From CAZDAM01 sp964503595 (GTDB lineage: Bacteria > Muiribacteriota > UBA6191), in contig CAZDAM010000024.1 of the NCBI GenBank assembly GCA_964503595.1, positions 1 to 35,010 on the forward strand: DNA of 35,010 nucleotides. The letters are read 5' to 3'. The position numbers were made by a program, and so were the translations under genes. Position 1 is the first letter of the stretch, and every line of letters begins with the position of its first letter. The notes under the pieces are model-generated. The model was not told where the DNA came from. It did not search any database and saw nothing but the letters and a program-made list of their open reading frames with translations. Shown in pieces: positions 15,318 through 22,733 of the stretch.

Positions 15318-15714
15318 TGGACGGGTACAAGAATTCTGCTCACCGGGGACGAAGTGCCGTGATTCCGCCCCGTCAGTCTTTGGATTTTACGAGGCTTTCG
15401 GTGGCCGTGAAGGGGCTGAACTGCTCAAGAGAGTCGTTCTGGATCTGACTCTCTTCGCTCTTCGGCTTCCGCGGGAGGCCTTCCCTTCATCATTCTGACT
15501 GCGGAAGAGGCCCGTTTTGATCAAAGAGCCTGTATGGAATTTGAAGCTCATGATGATCTGACTAAGCCTTTGCGGCAGTTGCCGATCTTCAAGGAAGGCC
15601 ATCCGGGCCTGTCTGAAAAAATACTCCACCATTCACAAACAGAGTGAAAACCTGGTTTCTTCTTTGAGACATAGCACAGCTGTACCATACCGCATGAATC
15701 TCCCCTGAATGGAA
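15318..15714 (+). pseudogene. Decayed response-regulator receiver domain
   Basis: Pieces of a CheY-like receiver appear in order but in shifting frames. TGTRILLTGDEVP (15318-15360, frame ending in TGA) corresponds to the start RILLVDDEP, with an acidic residue lost. FYEAFGGREGAELLKR and VVLDLTLFALRLP (about 15385-15470) correspond to helix 1 through strand 3, but the phospho-acceptor aspartate is replaced. LPFIILTAEEARFDQ and FEAHDDLTKPL (about 15480-15570) keep the conserved Thr and the KP lysine. A further frame gives IRACLKKYSTIHKQSEN (from 15601) up to a stop at 15714. At least three frame changes and loss of the phosphorylation site show that it cannot work. Confidence 0.7.
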
Positions 15715-15808
15715 ATCTTGGCCCGATGGATTTGATGCCGACCACCCCGGAAATCGGAAACCCCGATGAAATGCGGGAAATGCCGTGTCTGGTCCAGGAA
15801 GGCAAGCT

Positions 15809-16399
15809 TCAGTCCTGATGCTGCTGCATTCCTCCTGGCGAAGAACGCTGCTTTCCAGCCATGATAAATCCAAAGAAAGAGCCGACGATTCCTCCGAAGA
15901 TGTGAGCGAACTGGGAAATCTGGTCTGCTTTGAAGGATTCAAGAATTTCCTCTCCGATATACATGGTTCCCAGAATCAGGAAGGTCAGAGGGACGGTGCC
16001 GGAGCGGGCATTGGAAAAGGACGCCAGGAGAATCAGCATAAAGACCACTCCGCTGGCTCCATAGAGTCCGCTCTGGAATAAAATAGCGTTAAAAATCCCG
16101 GTTGCCAGAGCATTCAGGGCAATCATAAGGGCCAGATCCCGCGAGCCGTATCGTTCTTCAAGCATCGGACCAACCAGAAGGATCAGGCTGAAATTCCCAA
16201 CCAGGTGGGGCCAGCCGGAATGTCCCATAATAGAGGTAAAGAACCTGAGCCAGTCCATCGGAGACGACCAGACCGGGTTGCCGCGGGCAATGAAGAAATT
16301 CTCGATCAGTCCGGGAATCAGCACCTGGTCCAGCAGAAGAACCAGAGTACTGGCAAAAGTCAGATTCAGTATGACGGGAGAGTTGTATTCAATTCTCAT
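15809..16399 (-). CDS. Rhomboid-family intramembrane serine protease
   Basis: A 196-residue polytopic membrane protein with about six hydrophobic segments. The catalytic serine is in LYGASGVVF (Ser116) and the catalytic histidine in QFAHIFGGIVG (His166). The HLVGN motif (His65-Asn69) on an earlier helix supplies the oxyanion region. Rhomboids cleave transmembrane segments of substrate proteins within the bilayer. It is the last gene of the minus-strand group, six bases after the DinB-like gene. The substrate is unknown. Confidence 0.88.
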   Translation of the reverse strand: MRIEYNSPVILNLTFASTLVLLLDQVLIPGLIENFFIARGNPVWSSPMDWLRFFTSIMGHSGWPHLVGNFSLILLVGPMLEERYGSRDLALMIALNALATGIFNAILFQSGLYGASGVVFMLILLASFSNARSGTVPLTFLILGTMYIGEEILESFKADQISQFAHIFGGIVGSFFGFIMAGKQRSSPGGMQQHQD

Positions 16400-16405
16400 G
16401 TTTTT

Positions 16406-16984
16406 CTAGTTGGCGCAAACGGGAAGAAAGTACTCCGGACCCTGGGAAAAAGTCGGTACACTGCGGATAATGATACGCTCGGACTGTGGTGTGGGAGAGG
16501 GATCCGGATACCCGAACTCGGTAATGATGTCACGGATGGAACAGGCTACGGCGTAGTGACGGTTGACTGCGGAATAGAGGATTTCCGCTTTCTTGCGATA
16601 GCGAAATTCACTCAGAAATGTTTCGTGAATGTCCTCGAAATAGCTCATGAGTTCTTCTCGATCGGGAAGCTCGGACTCGGGCACGTTGCGGTTAGGAGCA
16701 TCAAAAATTTCATCAAACAGATCAAGCTTGAAGGAAAAGTTCATGTCCAGACGTTTTCCGTCTTGTTTTTCCAGGTAGGCCAGATGACCGATGTGCTGGG
16801 CAATTCTGGCCCCGCAGAGACTGAGTCGAAACAGGTCCGTGGGTCCCACTGCATTCAGATACGCCATGAGATGTTCCCGGCTGAGTCTAAGTTCTTCGAG
16901 CAGTACGGGGATTTCATACATGACCATGTCCAGTTCGATCTGATTGATGCCTTTTTCTTCTTCGTTACCCTTGGGGGCAGTCAT
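16406..16984 (-). CDS. DinB-superfamily-like helical protein
   Basis: A 192-residue, all-helical protein. ARIAQHIGHLAYLEKQDG resembles the second helix of DinB/YfiT-type four-helix bundles, where a histidine binds metal, and a later NRHYAVACSIRDII could supply another ligand. Members of this superfamily are metal-dependent transferases or are uncharacterised; the match here is weak. The C-terminal ~30 residues look disordered. The ribosome site AAGGAAGG lies four bases before the ATG. It is 33 bases after the SEC-C/TPR gene and six before the rhomboid gene, so they are likely cotranscribed. Confidence 0.5.
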   Translation of the reverse strand: MTAPKGNEEEKGINQIELDMVMYEIPVLLEELRLSREHLMAYLNAVGPTDLFRLSLCGARIAQHIGHLAYLEKQDGKRLDMNFSFKLDLFDEIFDAPNRNVPESELPDREELMSYFEDIHETFLSEFRYRKKAEILYSAVNRHYAVACSIRDIITEFGYPDPSPTPQSERIIIRSVPTFSQGPEYFLPVCAN

Positions 16985-17017
16985 TTTTCCTTCCTTTTTC
17001 TTACAGTATCAAAATTA

Positions 17018-18490
17018 CTATATCAAACTGGAAGAAGTCGCCCAATTCTGGACCGCTGTTTTCAAACGGTTTCCGGTTTCTTTGGCCTTTTCTCCCGGCT
17101 TTTGTCTGAAAAGAGACATGTCGGGGAAAAAGGGACTTTCTTCGCCAAGGCCCCAGCGATACTCCGGGGGCCAGGGAACTGCTGTCAGAACCGGTATCTG
17201 GTCGGATATTGAAGCCAGAATATGGGTGTAGGTGGAGCTGACTCCCATATAGGCATCGAGTTGAACCAGAAGCGCACTCATCAGATCCAGCCGGGAATGT
17301 TCCTGATTCAGGATCAGATGGGAACCAGAACCGGCAAAACACCGGATTTCGGATTCTCTGGGGTCTCGGATAAAAGAAATCAGGGTGCCCTGAAAGCCCT
17401 CAAAGCCTGAAATCATGGCTTCAAGGGGCAAAGATTTACTCAGGAAGCGGACATTATTCAGGGATTCGGTCGGGGCTGAACCGGCTCTGGAGCAGATCCC
17501 TACGAGGGGGCGGGGCATGTTTTCCAGCATTTGCCGGGCCTGGACAAGAGCCAGCCCAGAAGGTTTCAGTGGCAGAGGAGGAGGAAGAAGAGGCCCCTGG
17601 GAGGCTGTCGCCAGCAGGGGGAGATCGGCGGCCATCAGCCAGATTTGTCCATTTGGATCGATCCGCCCGGCTGGAGGCCATTCCTCTTTTTTCACCAGGA
17701 CACAGGGAATCTGTCCTCCGATCAGATCTACCGTTCCGGGTAGAAGGCGTAGCTGAATGGAGGCGGGTTCCAGCTGTTTGAGGTGGGGAAGCCAACGAAG
17801 AAAGAAAAGCTCGTCCCCAATGCCCATTTCTCCCAGAATCACGACTTCACGATCCCGAAGAGGAGGGAGGTGGGTCAGCATGAGAGCGGGATTTTTACTG
17901 TGCTGAATCATCCGATAGCGAAAATCATCCCATCCGGTCTGGTAGTTTCCCTGTATCAGGGCCAGAAGGCTTCGATCCATGCGGGCTCTGGGATGATGGG
18001 GCTCTGAATTCAGGATGATGTTCAGCCAGTTCATTGCCTCGGTAAAGTCCCCCACCATCCGGGAAACTTCGGAGAGAGCCAGGCAGGTTTCAGCTCCCAT
18101 TTCAAGCCTGACGGCTTCCAGAAGATCTGTTCTGGCCTGTTCTGCCCGATCCAGGTCCATCAGAATCTGCCCCCGGGTCTGGTGAAAAAGACCTTTTTCC
18201 TGTGAGGCAGGCACGACTCCGTTCAGGCATGAAAGAGCATCCTGGGGTCTGTGGGCGTGACGGTAGGCCGCGGCCAGATTCAGTCGAATGCCACTGGCCT
18301 GGGGCATAAGTTTGCGGGCCTGTTCAAACCTTGAGATTGCTGTCAGATAGTCTTCAGCCATGTAGGCCTGTATGCCTTCCCTGAATTGAACCTGTGGATC
18401 CGTGGAGGAAGAGAGCTGATTTTTCTGGCAGCATTGCTTGTATTTTTTCCCCGAGCCACATGGACAGGGAGAGTTGCGACCGATCTTCAT
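17018..18490 (-). CDS. SEC-C zinc motif, TPR and GT9/GT41-like fusion protein
   Basis: A 490-residue protein in three parts. Residues 1-22 are a SEC-C motif (RNSPCPCGSGKKYKQCC, four zinc-binding Cys), as at the end of SecA. Residues ~30-200 are TPR-like repeats (AISRFEQARKLMPQASG, AAAYRHAHRPQDALSC). The C-terminal ~280 residues resemble the glycosyltransferase-like domain often fused to TPRs: LGEMGIGDELFFLRWLPHL matches the GE.GIGD motif, and later parts give LVGICSRAGS, a DLMSALLVQLDAYMGVSST stretch and PWPPEYRW. Canonical members modify proteins or glycans, but this copy departs from consensus and activity is uncertain. The gene heads the group with the DinB-like and rhomboid genes and is divergent from the gene at 18534. 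Confidence 0.7.
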   Translation of the reverse strand: MKIGRNSPCPCGSGKKYKQCCQKNQLSSSTDPQVQFREGIQAYMAEDYLTAISRFEQARKLMPQASGIRLNLAAAYRHAHRPQDALSCLNGVVPASQEKGLFHQTRGQILMDLDRAEQARTDLLEAVRLEMGAETCLALSEVSRMVGDFTEAMNWLNIILNSEPHHPRARMDRSLLALIQGNYQTGWDDFRYRMIQHSKNPALMLTHLPPLRDREVVILGEMGIGDELFFLRWLPHLKQLEPASIQLRLLPGTVDLIGGQIPCVLVKKEEWPPAGRIDPNGQIWLMAADLPLLATASQGPLLPPPLPLKPSGLALVQARQMLENMPRPLVGICSRAGSAPTESLNNVRFLSKSLPLEAMISGFEGFQGTLISFIRDPRESEIRCFAGSGSHLILNQEHSRLDLMSALLVQLDAYMGVSSTYTHILASISDQIPVLTAVPWPPEYRWGLGEESPFFPDMSLFRQKPGEKAKETGNRLKTAVQNWATSSSLI

Positions 18491-18514
18491 GCCTGCATGC
18501 TATCATGGGCAGGC
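18491..18514. promoter_or_regulatory. Inverted repeat between divergent genes
   Basis: GCCTGC (18491-18496) and GCAGGC (18509-18514) form an inverted repeat across the 43-base gap between two divergent starts. It could be an operator serving both genes. No clear promoter boxes are seen. Confidence 0.25.
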
Positions 18515-18533
18515 AGTAACAATTGGAGGGAAC

Positions 18534-19391
18534 ATGGACTTTCGATCTCGTTTCACCCTGTCGGATCAGAATACCCGGTACACCCTGATAAGCATTGTCA
18601 TGCTGGATAAGATGCTTGGCAAACACCGCCCCTTTTCCACCATGCTTGAGGGAGATGATACCCATCTTGAGGAAGTGGTCGATTTTCTGATTCAGAATGG
18701 AGTTCTGGATGCAGACCCTGAACTGGGGTCCTATATCGCGACTCCCAAGGGGCGTAAGCTTCATGACACTTTTTCGCAGCGTTACACGGACTTTGTACGC
18801 ATCTATGATGTGTTCTGTGCCGTGGATCTTGGCGTCGGGGAGTTTGGGCATGCCCGCTTCTTTGATTACCCGGAAGATGTTTTTGCCAATTATCTGATGG
18901 ATGAGCGTTTCACCGATCTGCGGGTGACGGTAGCCGAATTCAAGGAGATGTCACCGTTTGAGATTGTCTTTATGGCCTTTCTCAAGGAAAAGCGCTTTCG
19001 GGAGCCCAGGGACAGAGACAATGTCCTGGGTGAAGCCTCATGGCAGTACCAGCTGATTCATGGCAGCCTGTTCCAGGAAATTGTGGACATCTGCAACAGC
19101 TCGCCCCACTTTACCGAGCTTGGATATGAGGATGATCAGGGAGTGGTATCCGGGGAAGATGTCATCAAGGATGTGATTACCCAGGGAGTGGAACTTTCCC
19201 GCAGGCTGCATGCACAGCTTCAGTCCATCCAGAACGAAGAAGCTGAATTTGCCCGCGAAGAGGCCAGGAAGTCCAATGAGCCTCTGGAGCAGACGGTGGA
19301 AGTTACGGAAAGCTACTGGGAGCCTTACTGGGATCCATATTATCGTTCCCCTGTCTGGGATCTGGCCCTGGTGGGACTGATCCTGCTTTAA
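18534..19391 (+). CDS. Uncharacterised protein with winged-helix-like N-terminus
   Basis: A 285-residue protein. The start chosen is the ATG at 18534, which has an ideal GGAGGG site three bases upstream; a longer open frame lies ahead but overlaps the divergent gene. Residues ~10-80 (DKMLGKHRPFSTML, LEEVVDFLIQNGVLD, YIATPKGRKLHDTF) have the helix pattern of a winged-helix domain but no clear family. The middle is mixed alpha/beta, then a charged helical stretch with Glu/Arg (NEEAEFAREEARKSNE), and the tail is Trp/Tyr/Pro-rich (ESYWEPYWDPYYRSPVWD) followed by a short hydrophobic end. It ends two bases before the HD-GYP-like gene, so the two are probably one operon and may act in one signalling pathway. 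Confidence 0.65.
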   Translation: MDFRSRFTLSDQNTRYTLISIVMLDKMLGKHRPFSTMLEGDDTHLEEVVDFLIQNGVLDADPELGSYIATPKGRKLHDTFSQRYTDFVRIYDVFCAVDLGVGEFGHARFFDYPEDVFANYLMDERFTDLRVTVAEFKEMSPFEIVFMAFLKEKRFREPRDRDNVLGEASWQYQLIHGSLFQEIVDICNSSPHFTELGYEDDQGVVSGEDVIKDVITQGVELSRRLHAQLQSIQNEEAEFAREEARKSNEPLEQTVEVTESYWEPYWDPYYRSPVWDLALVGLILL

Positions 19392-19393
19392 TC

Positions 19394-20479
19394 ATGCGTA
19401 TCACCAAGCTTGCCGCTCTGCTGGATCGACTCAATGATCACCTTCAGGGAAGCATTCAGCGGGAGGTCTTTGAGGCCAAAAACTATTACCAGGAGCTGAG
19501 CGAAGGCCTGCATGCCGTTTTGGGGGCTGAATCTCTGGTTCTGGATTCGGGTTTAAGGCTTTTGATGCAAAAAGGCTTTGACGATGTCATTTTTCCGATT
19601 CAGGAGATGGAAAGCCTTCAGGCCGTCTGTACAATTCTCAAGCGCCAGTTCCAGCAGGCTATTCCGATCCGCCCGCCCACAAAGCCAGAGGGTTTTCTTC
19701 ACTGGCTTGGGCCACTGTCGCCAGGACGTTCCAAGCCCTGGGCGATTCTTCTGGTCCGGCTGACTGCGGATGCGAAAGAAGAAAACATTCACGTAATGGA
19801 TGCTTTGTGTCAGTATATAAGCACCCATCTGCACCTGATCCATACCCGTATTTCCGAAGACCATTTTGAGCTCGAGTTTGTACATACCCTGGGTCAGATT
19901 CTGGAGTCACGCAGCAAGTTTTTATTCAAGCACTGTCAGAGGGTGGAGGCGACCTGCCAGATTCTGGGGAGGATGCTCAACCTTCAGGCGGGCGATCTGG
20001 ATCTTCTGGGAAAGGCTGCCCGGATTCATGATATCGGCATGGTGCATGTACCGGATGAAATTCTGAAAAAAGCTGGACTCCTGACTCCTTCCGAGCGGAC
20101 CCTGGTGCAAAAGGCTGTGAGTGAGTCTTACCGCTTCTTGCAGAGCAGGGAATTCTTTGATCTTGAGGCAATGGGCCGGGTCATCTACTGCCATTATGAA
20201 CGGATGGATGGAAGTGGCTACCCCCGCGGTCTGATCGGGGACCAGATTCCCAAAGCTGCCCGGATTCTGGCTGTGGCCAATGCCTGGGATGCGATGACAA
20301 CGGCAAGGCCTTATCAGAGCACTCTGGGGGCAGAAAATGCCATGGAAGAGTTGAAGCGTTCAGCGGGCATGAATTTTGACAGGAACAGAACCCGCCGTCC
20401 CGAGAGCCAGGAGCTGTTTGACCGGGATGTTGTCTCTGCCTGGCTTGATCATATTGCCCGTTCTCTGCACGATGGCTAG
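19394..20479 (+). CDS. HD-GYP-like protein, probably catalytically degenerate
   Basis: A 361-residue protein. Residues ~20-155 are a GAF-like sensory region, and ~160-360 an HD-GYP domain (AARIHDIGMVHVP and GSGYPRGL). HD-GYP proteins hydrolyse cyclic di-GMP at a multi-metal site. Several canonical positions differ here. The lysine of HDIGK is Met216, the HHE motif reads HYE (267-269), and the usual histidine after LT..E is absent (LTPSERTLVQKAVSES). An extra ~14-residue segment interrupts the end (NFD...LFDRDVV). It may therefore bind rather than cleave its ligand, or be regulatory. There is no signal peptide. The ATG is two bases after the upstream stop. Confidence 0.8.
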   Translation: MRITKLAALLDRLNDHLQGSIQREVFEAKNYYQELSEGLHAVLGAESLVLDSGLRLLMQKGFDDVIFPIQEMESLQAVCTILKRQFQQAIPIRPPTKPEGFLHWLGPLSPGRSKPWAILLVRLTADAKEENIHVMDALCQYISTHLHLIHTRISEDHFELEFVHTLGQILESRSKFLFKHCQRVEATCQILGRMLNLQAGDLDLLGKAARIHDIGMVHVPDEILKKAGLLTPSERTLVQKAVSESYRFLQSREFFDLEAMGRVIYCHYERMDGSGYPRGLIGDQIPKAARILAVANAWDAMTTARPYQSTLGAENAMEELKRSAGMNFDRNRTRRPESQELFDRDVVSAWLDHIARSLHDG

Positions 20480-20487
20480 AAAAGGGG

Positions 20488-21084
20488 CTATTCCGTCGTA
20501 CGCAGAAGCCCGACCATGACCCCGACGATCTGGATCTCTCCCTGAATCCGGATCGGTTCCATCCGGGGATTTTCGGGTTGCAGGCGGATATGGTCCTTTT
20601 CCTGGAAGAAACGCTTCAGGGTCATCTGACCTTCATATCCTGCAACCACAATCTGTCCGTTCCGGGCAGTGTTGCGCCGTTCAATGAAAACAAAGTCTCC
20701 GCTGTGAATTCCGGCATTGACCATGGAATCCCCTTTGACCTGAAGGGCAAAGGTCTTTTCAGGATGATGAGCGAAGCAGTCCGGCAGGACAATCTCTTCA
20801 TAGGTTTCAAAGCACTCCACCAGATTGCCTGCGGGTACGGTGCCAAGAAGCTGAAAGGCCATGCTGCCCAAAGGCCGATCCAGAAGGACAATGCCTCTCT
20901 TCTGTTTGTAGAGAAGGTCAATGAACCTCTTTTTCTGAAGGGCTTTCAGATGCTGGATGACAGTGGAATTGGCTTTGTAGCCGAAATGTTTCTGAATTTC
21001 AATGGTATGAGGGGTACGCCCGTTCTGATGATGGTATTCGCGAATATAATCAAAAATGGCTTCCTGTCTGGGACTGAGCTCCAT
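20488..21084 (-). CDS. lexA: LexA repressor
   Basis: A 198-residue repressor of the SOS DNA-damage regulon, which cleaves itself when RecA is active. The N-terminal winged helix (SPRQEAIFDYIREY, GRTPHTIEIQKHFG, NSTVIQHLKALQKK) binds DNA. The cleavage site is Ala85-Gly86 (VPAGN), and the catalytic dyad is Ser120 (KGDSM) and Lys157 (MTLKRFF). The start was set at the ATG with an AGGAGG site seven bases upstream, dropping 16 residues of a longer frame. The order of domains and the length are typical. A likely operator lies 20 bases before the start. The gene follows the ABC exporter genes at 68 bases on the same strand and converges with the HD-GYP-like gene. Confidence 0.93.
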   Translation of the reverse strand: MELSPRQEAIFDYIREYHHQNGRTPHTIEIQKHFGYKANSTVIQHLKALQKKRFIDLLYKQKRGIVLLDRPLGSMAFQLLGTVPAGNLVECFETYEEIVLPDCFAHHPEKTFALQVKGDSMVNAGIHSGDFVFIERRNTARNGQIVVAGYEGQMTLKRFFQEKDHIRLQPENPRMEPIRIQGEIQIVGVMVGLLRTTE

Positions 21085-21104
21085 GTAAAACCTCCTGGAA
21101 TCAG

Positions 21105-21122
21105 GGCATTGGAGACAATACC
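21105..21122 (-). promoter_or_regulatory. Candidate LexA operator upstream of lexA
   Basis: On the minus strand GGTATTG-TCTC-CAATGCC forms a 7-4-7 inverted repeat with one mismatch, centred about 30 bases before the lexA ATG. LexA usually represses its own gene, so this is the best candidate site. It does not match the CTGT-N8-ACAG or GAAC-N4-GTTC operators. Confidence 0.35.
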
Positions 21123-21152
21123 GAAACAACAAGGTGGCACGAAGGGGTTTTT

Positions 21153-21935
21153 TTAGCTGGAGGCAGATTCATAGTGTTTGAGTCCCCGTTTCCAGGTGAA
21201 ACGGATGGCCAGAATCAGGACAGGAATCCAGAGTCCCATCAAACATAAATAGGACAGATCCTGAGGGTTCAGAAGAAAATGAACCGGTCCGGAACCGATC
21301 AGAACCAGGGGAAGCACAAAGGTGAAGATGCGGCGGATCTGGGGTTTGTAGATAAAATCCGGCCAGCGGCTGACGGTCTGGATCTGAAGCCTTAAGAAAT
21401 TGATGCCGGTTCCTTCTACAACATAGAACATGCTGGAGCAGAGCAGAATTTCAGTCAGAACAAGAAGAACAAGCGAGCAGAGCAGAAGTACTGGCAGGAT
21501 GAGCCATTGCCAGGTTTCGGTGAGTACCTGGTTTCCGAAGCAGGCCATAATGATGGAGGCGGCAATCAGGGTCACCATGCTGGGAATCCGGATATGGCGC
21601 AGAAAAAGGCTGAAATAAAGATTGGCTGGTCTCAGAAGCCAGAAGTCCAGCTGCCCGGTGCGGATATCCATGGAAAGTACCCAGAAGGACTCACTGATAA
21701 ATGCCATGTGAAGCTGATCCAGAGTGAGCATATAGGCCGCAAAGAAAAGAAACTCTTCCCGACTGAAAGAGCCGATTTCGGCCACATGGTTGTAGAGAAA
21801 CTCAATGGAGAAAAGGGTGGTTGCAAAAAACACCAGATCCATGAAGATCAGAAGAACGAAATGCAGGCGGAAACTCGCGGCTTCTGCAAGACTGGTGCTG
21901 AGAAATTCCCGGTAAATCCGGCAATATTTTTTCAT
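21153..21935 (-). CDS. ABC-2 type permease (DUF990-like), second subunit
   Basis: A 260-residue inner-membrane protein with about six hydrophobic segments. The pattern (FRLHFVLLIFMDLVFF, MDIRTGQLDFWLLRPANL, YVVEGTGINFLRLQIQ) matches the ABC2_membrane_6/DUF990 family, which works as a pair of permeases with one ATPase. The conserved G.LDFWLLRP segment lies in the cytoplasmic loop after the second helix. It is the third gene of the exporter operon, six bases after the first permease. The exported substrate is not known for most of these systems. Confidence 0.8.
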   Translation of the reverse strand: MKKYCRIYREFLSTSLAEAASFRLHFVLLIFMDLVFFATTLFSIEFLYNHVAEIGSFSREEFLFFAAYMLTLDQLHMAFISESFWVLSMDIRTGQLDFWLLRPANLYFSLFLRHIRIPSMVTLIAASIIMACFGNQVLTETWQWLILPVLLLCSLVLLVLTEILLCSSMFYVVEGTGINFLRLQIQTVSRWPDFIYKPQIRRIFTFVLPLVLIGSGPVHFLLNPQDLSYLCLMGLWIPVLILAIRFTWKRGLKHYESASS

Positions 21936-21941
21936 GGTGAA

Positions 21942-22733
21942 TCACATTCCTGCGGCGGTATAAAGCCTGAGGCCCCTTTGAAAAATCAGCCGGCTCAGGA
22001 CAAAGAAAATCAGAATCCAGACAAACCCTAACCCGTAGTGAATGGCTTCGAACGGAGGGATTCGACCCATGAGGACATCGGCAGGAATCTGGGTCATCAG
22101 AGGAAAGGGGCTTAAGGACAGCCAGCTGGCAAACTCCGGAGGAAAAAAGCTTAATGGCAGAATGGCCCCGGAAAGGAACTGAATGCTCATTTGAATCAGA
22201 ACCCTTAAGACCCAGACCTCTTCAAGCCAGAAGGCCAGAAAGCCGGCGGCCAGCTGCAAAAAATACCAGAGTAGAGCGGAAATGCAGCAGAGCAGGCTGC
22301 CTCCAAACAGACTTGAAGGGCTGATGATGCTGACAAACCCTGCCAGATGGGCCAGACAGAGCAGGACACCGGAGGCAATGATCTGAACCAGGAAAAAGCT
22401 GAGGTAAGCTGCAAACTGGGCGCTTAGAAAAGAGAATGGATATAAAAGCCAGGTGCTGATCCGGCCCAGGCGGATGTCTTCAGCCAGAGAAGAAGCATTA
22501 TAGGATTGAGACAAAAGGGCAATGATCAGGGTCCAGGTCTGAAATTCCAGCATTTCCTGCCGGGTGTAGCCCCCCAGACCGGTGTCGGGCTGGTGGTGGA
22601 AGATGGAGAGCCAGAGGCTGATTTTCACCCCGAAAAACACCAGGGCGGGTCCCAGCACCAGCAAAAGAAAATTCAGGCGGAAGGCTGTAAGGCGTACAGC
22701 GTGGGCCTGGAGAGTGAAAAGCCATTTTTTCAT
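21942..22733 (-). CDS. ABC-2 type permease, first subunit
   Basis: A 263-residue inner-membrane protein with about six hydrophobic segments, related to the following permease: both begin MKK, carry a basic first loop, and share an equivalent LGRISTWLLYPFSFL segment (compare GQLDFWLLRPANLYF). Its ATG overlaps the stop of the ATPase gene (ATGA at 22730-22733). The two permeases probably form a heterodimer channel driven by the ATPase. Confidence 0.8.
   Translation of the reverse strand: MKKWLFTLQAHAVRLTAFRLNFLLLVLGPALVFFGVKISLWLSIFHHQPDTGLGGYTRQEMLEFQTWTLIIALLSQSYNASSLAEDIRLGRISTWLLYPFSFLSAQFAAYLSFFLVQIIASGVLLCLAHLAGFVSIISPSSLFGGSLLCCISALLWYFLQLAAGFLAFWLEEVWVLRVLIQMSIQFLSGAILPLSFFPPEFASWLSLSPFPLMTQIPADVLMGRIPPFEAIHYGLGFVWILIFFVLSRLIFQRGLRLYTAAGM

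Noticed and set aside
15387..15942. Three overlapping minus-strand frames in the waaF-rhomboid spacer
   Set aside because: They are mutually overlapping shadows of the decayed response regulator on the plus strand and of the rhomboid gene's end.
16205..17212. 335-codon plus-strand frame
   Set aside because: It is antisense to the rhomboid and DinB-like genes, both of which have conserved motifs or good ribosome sites.
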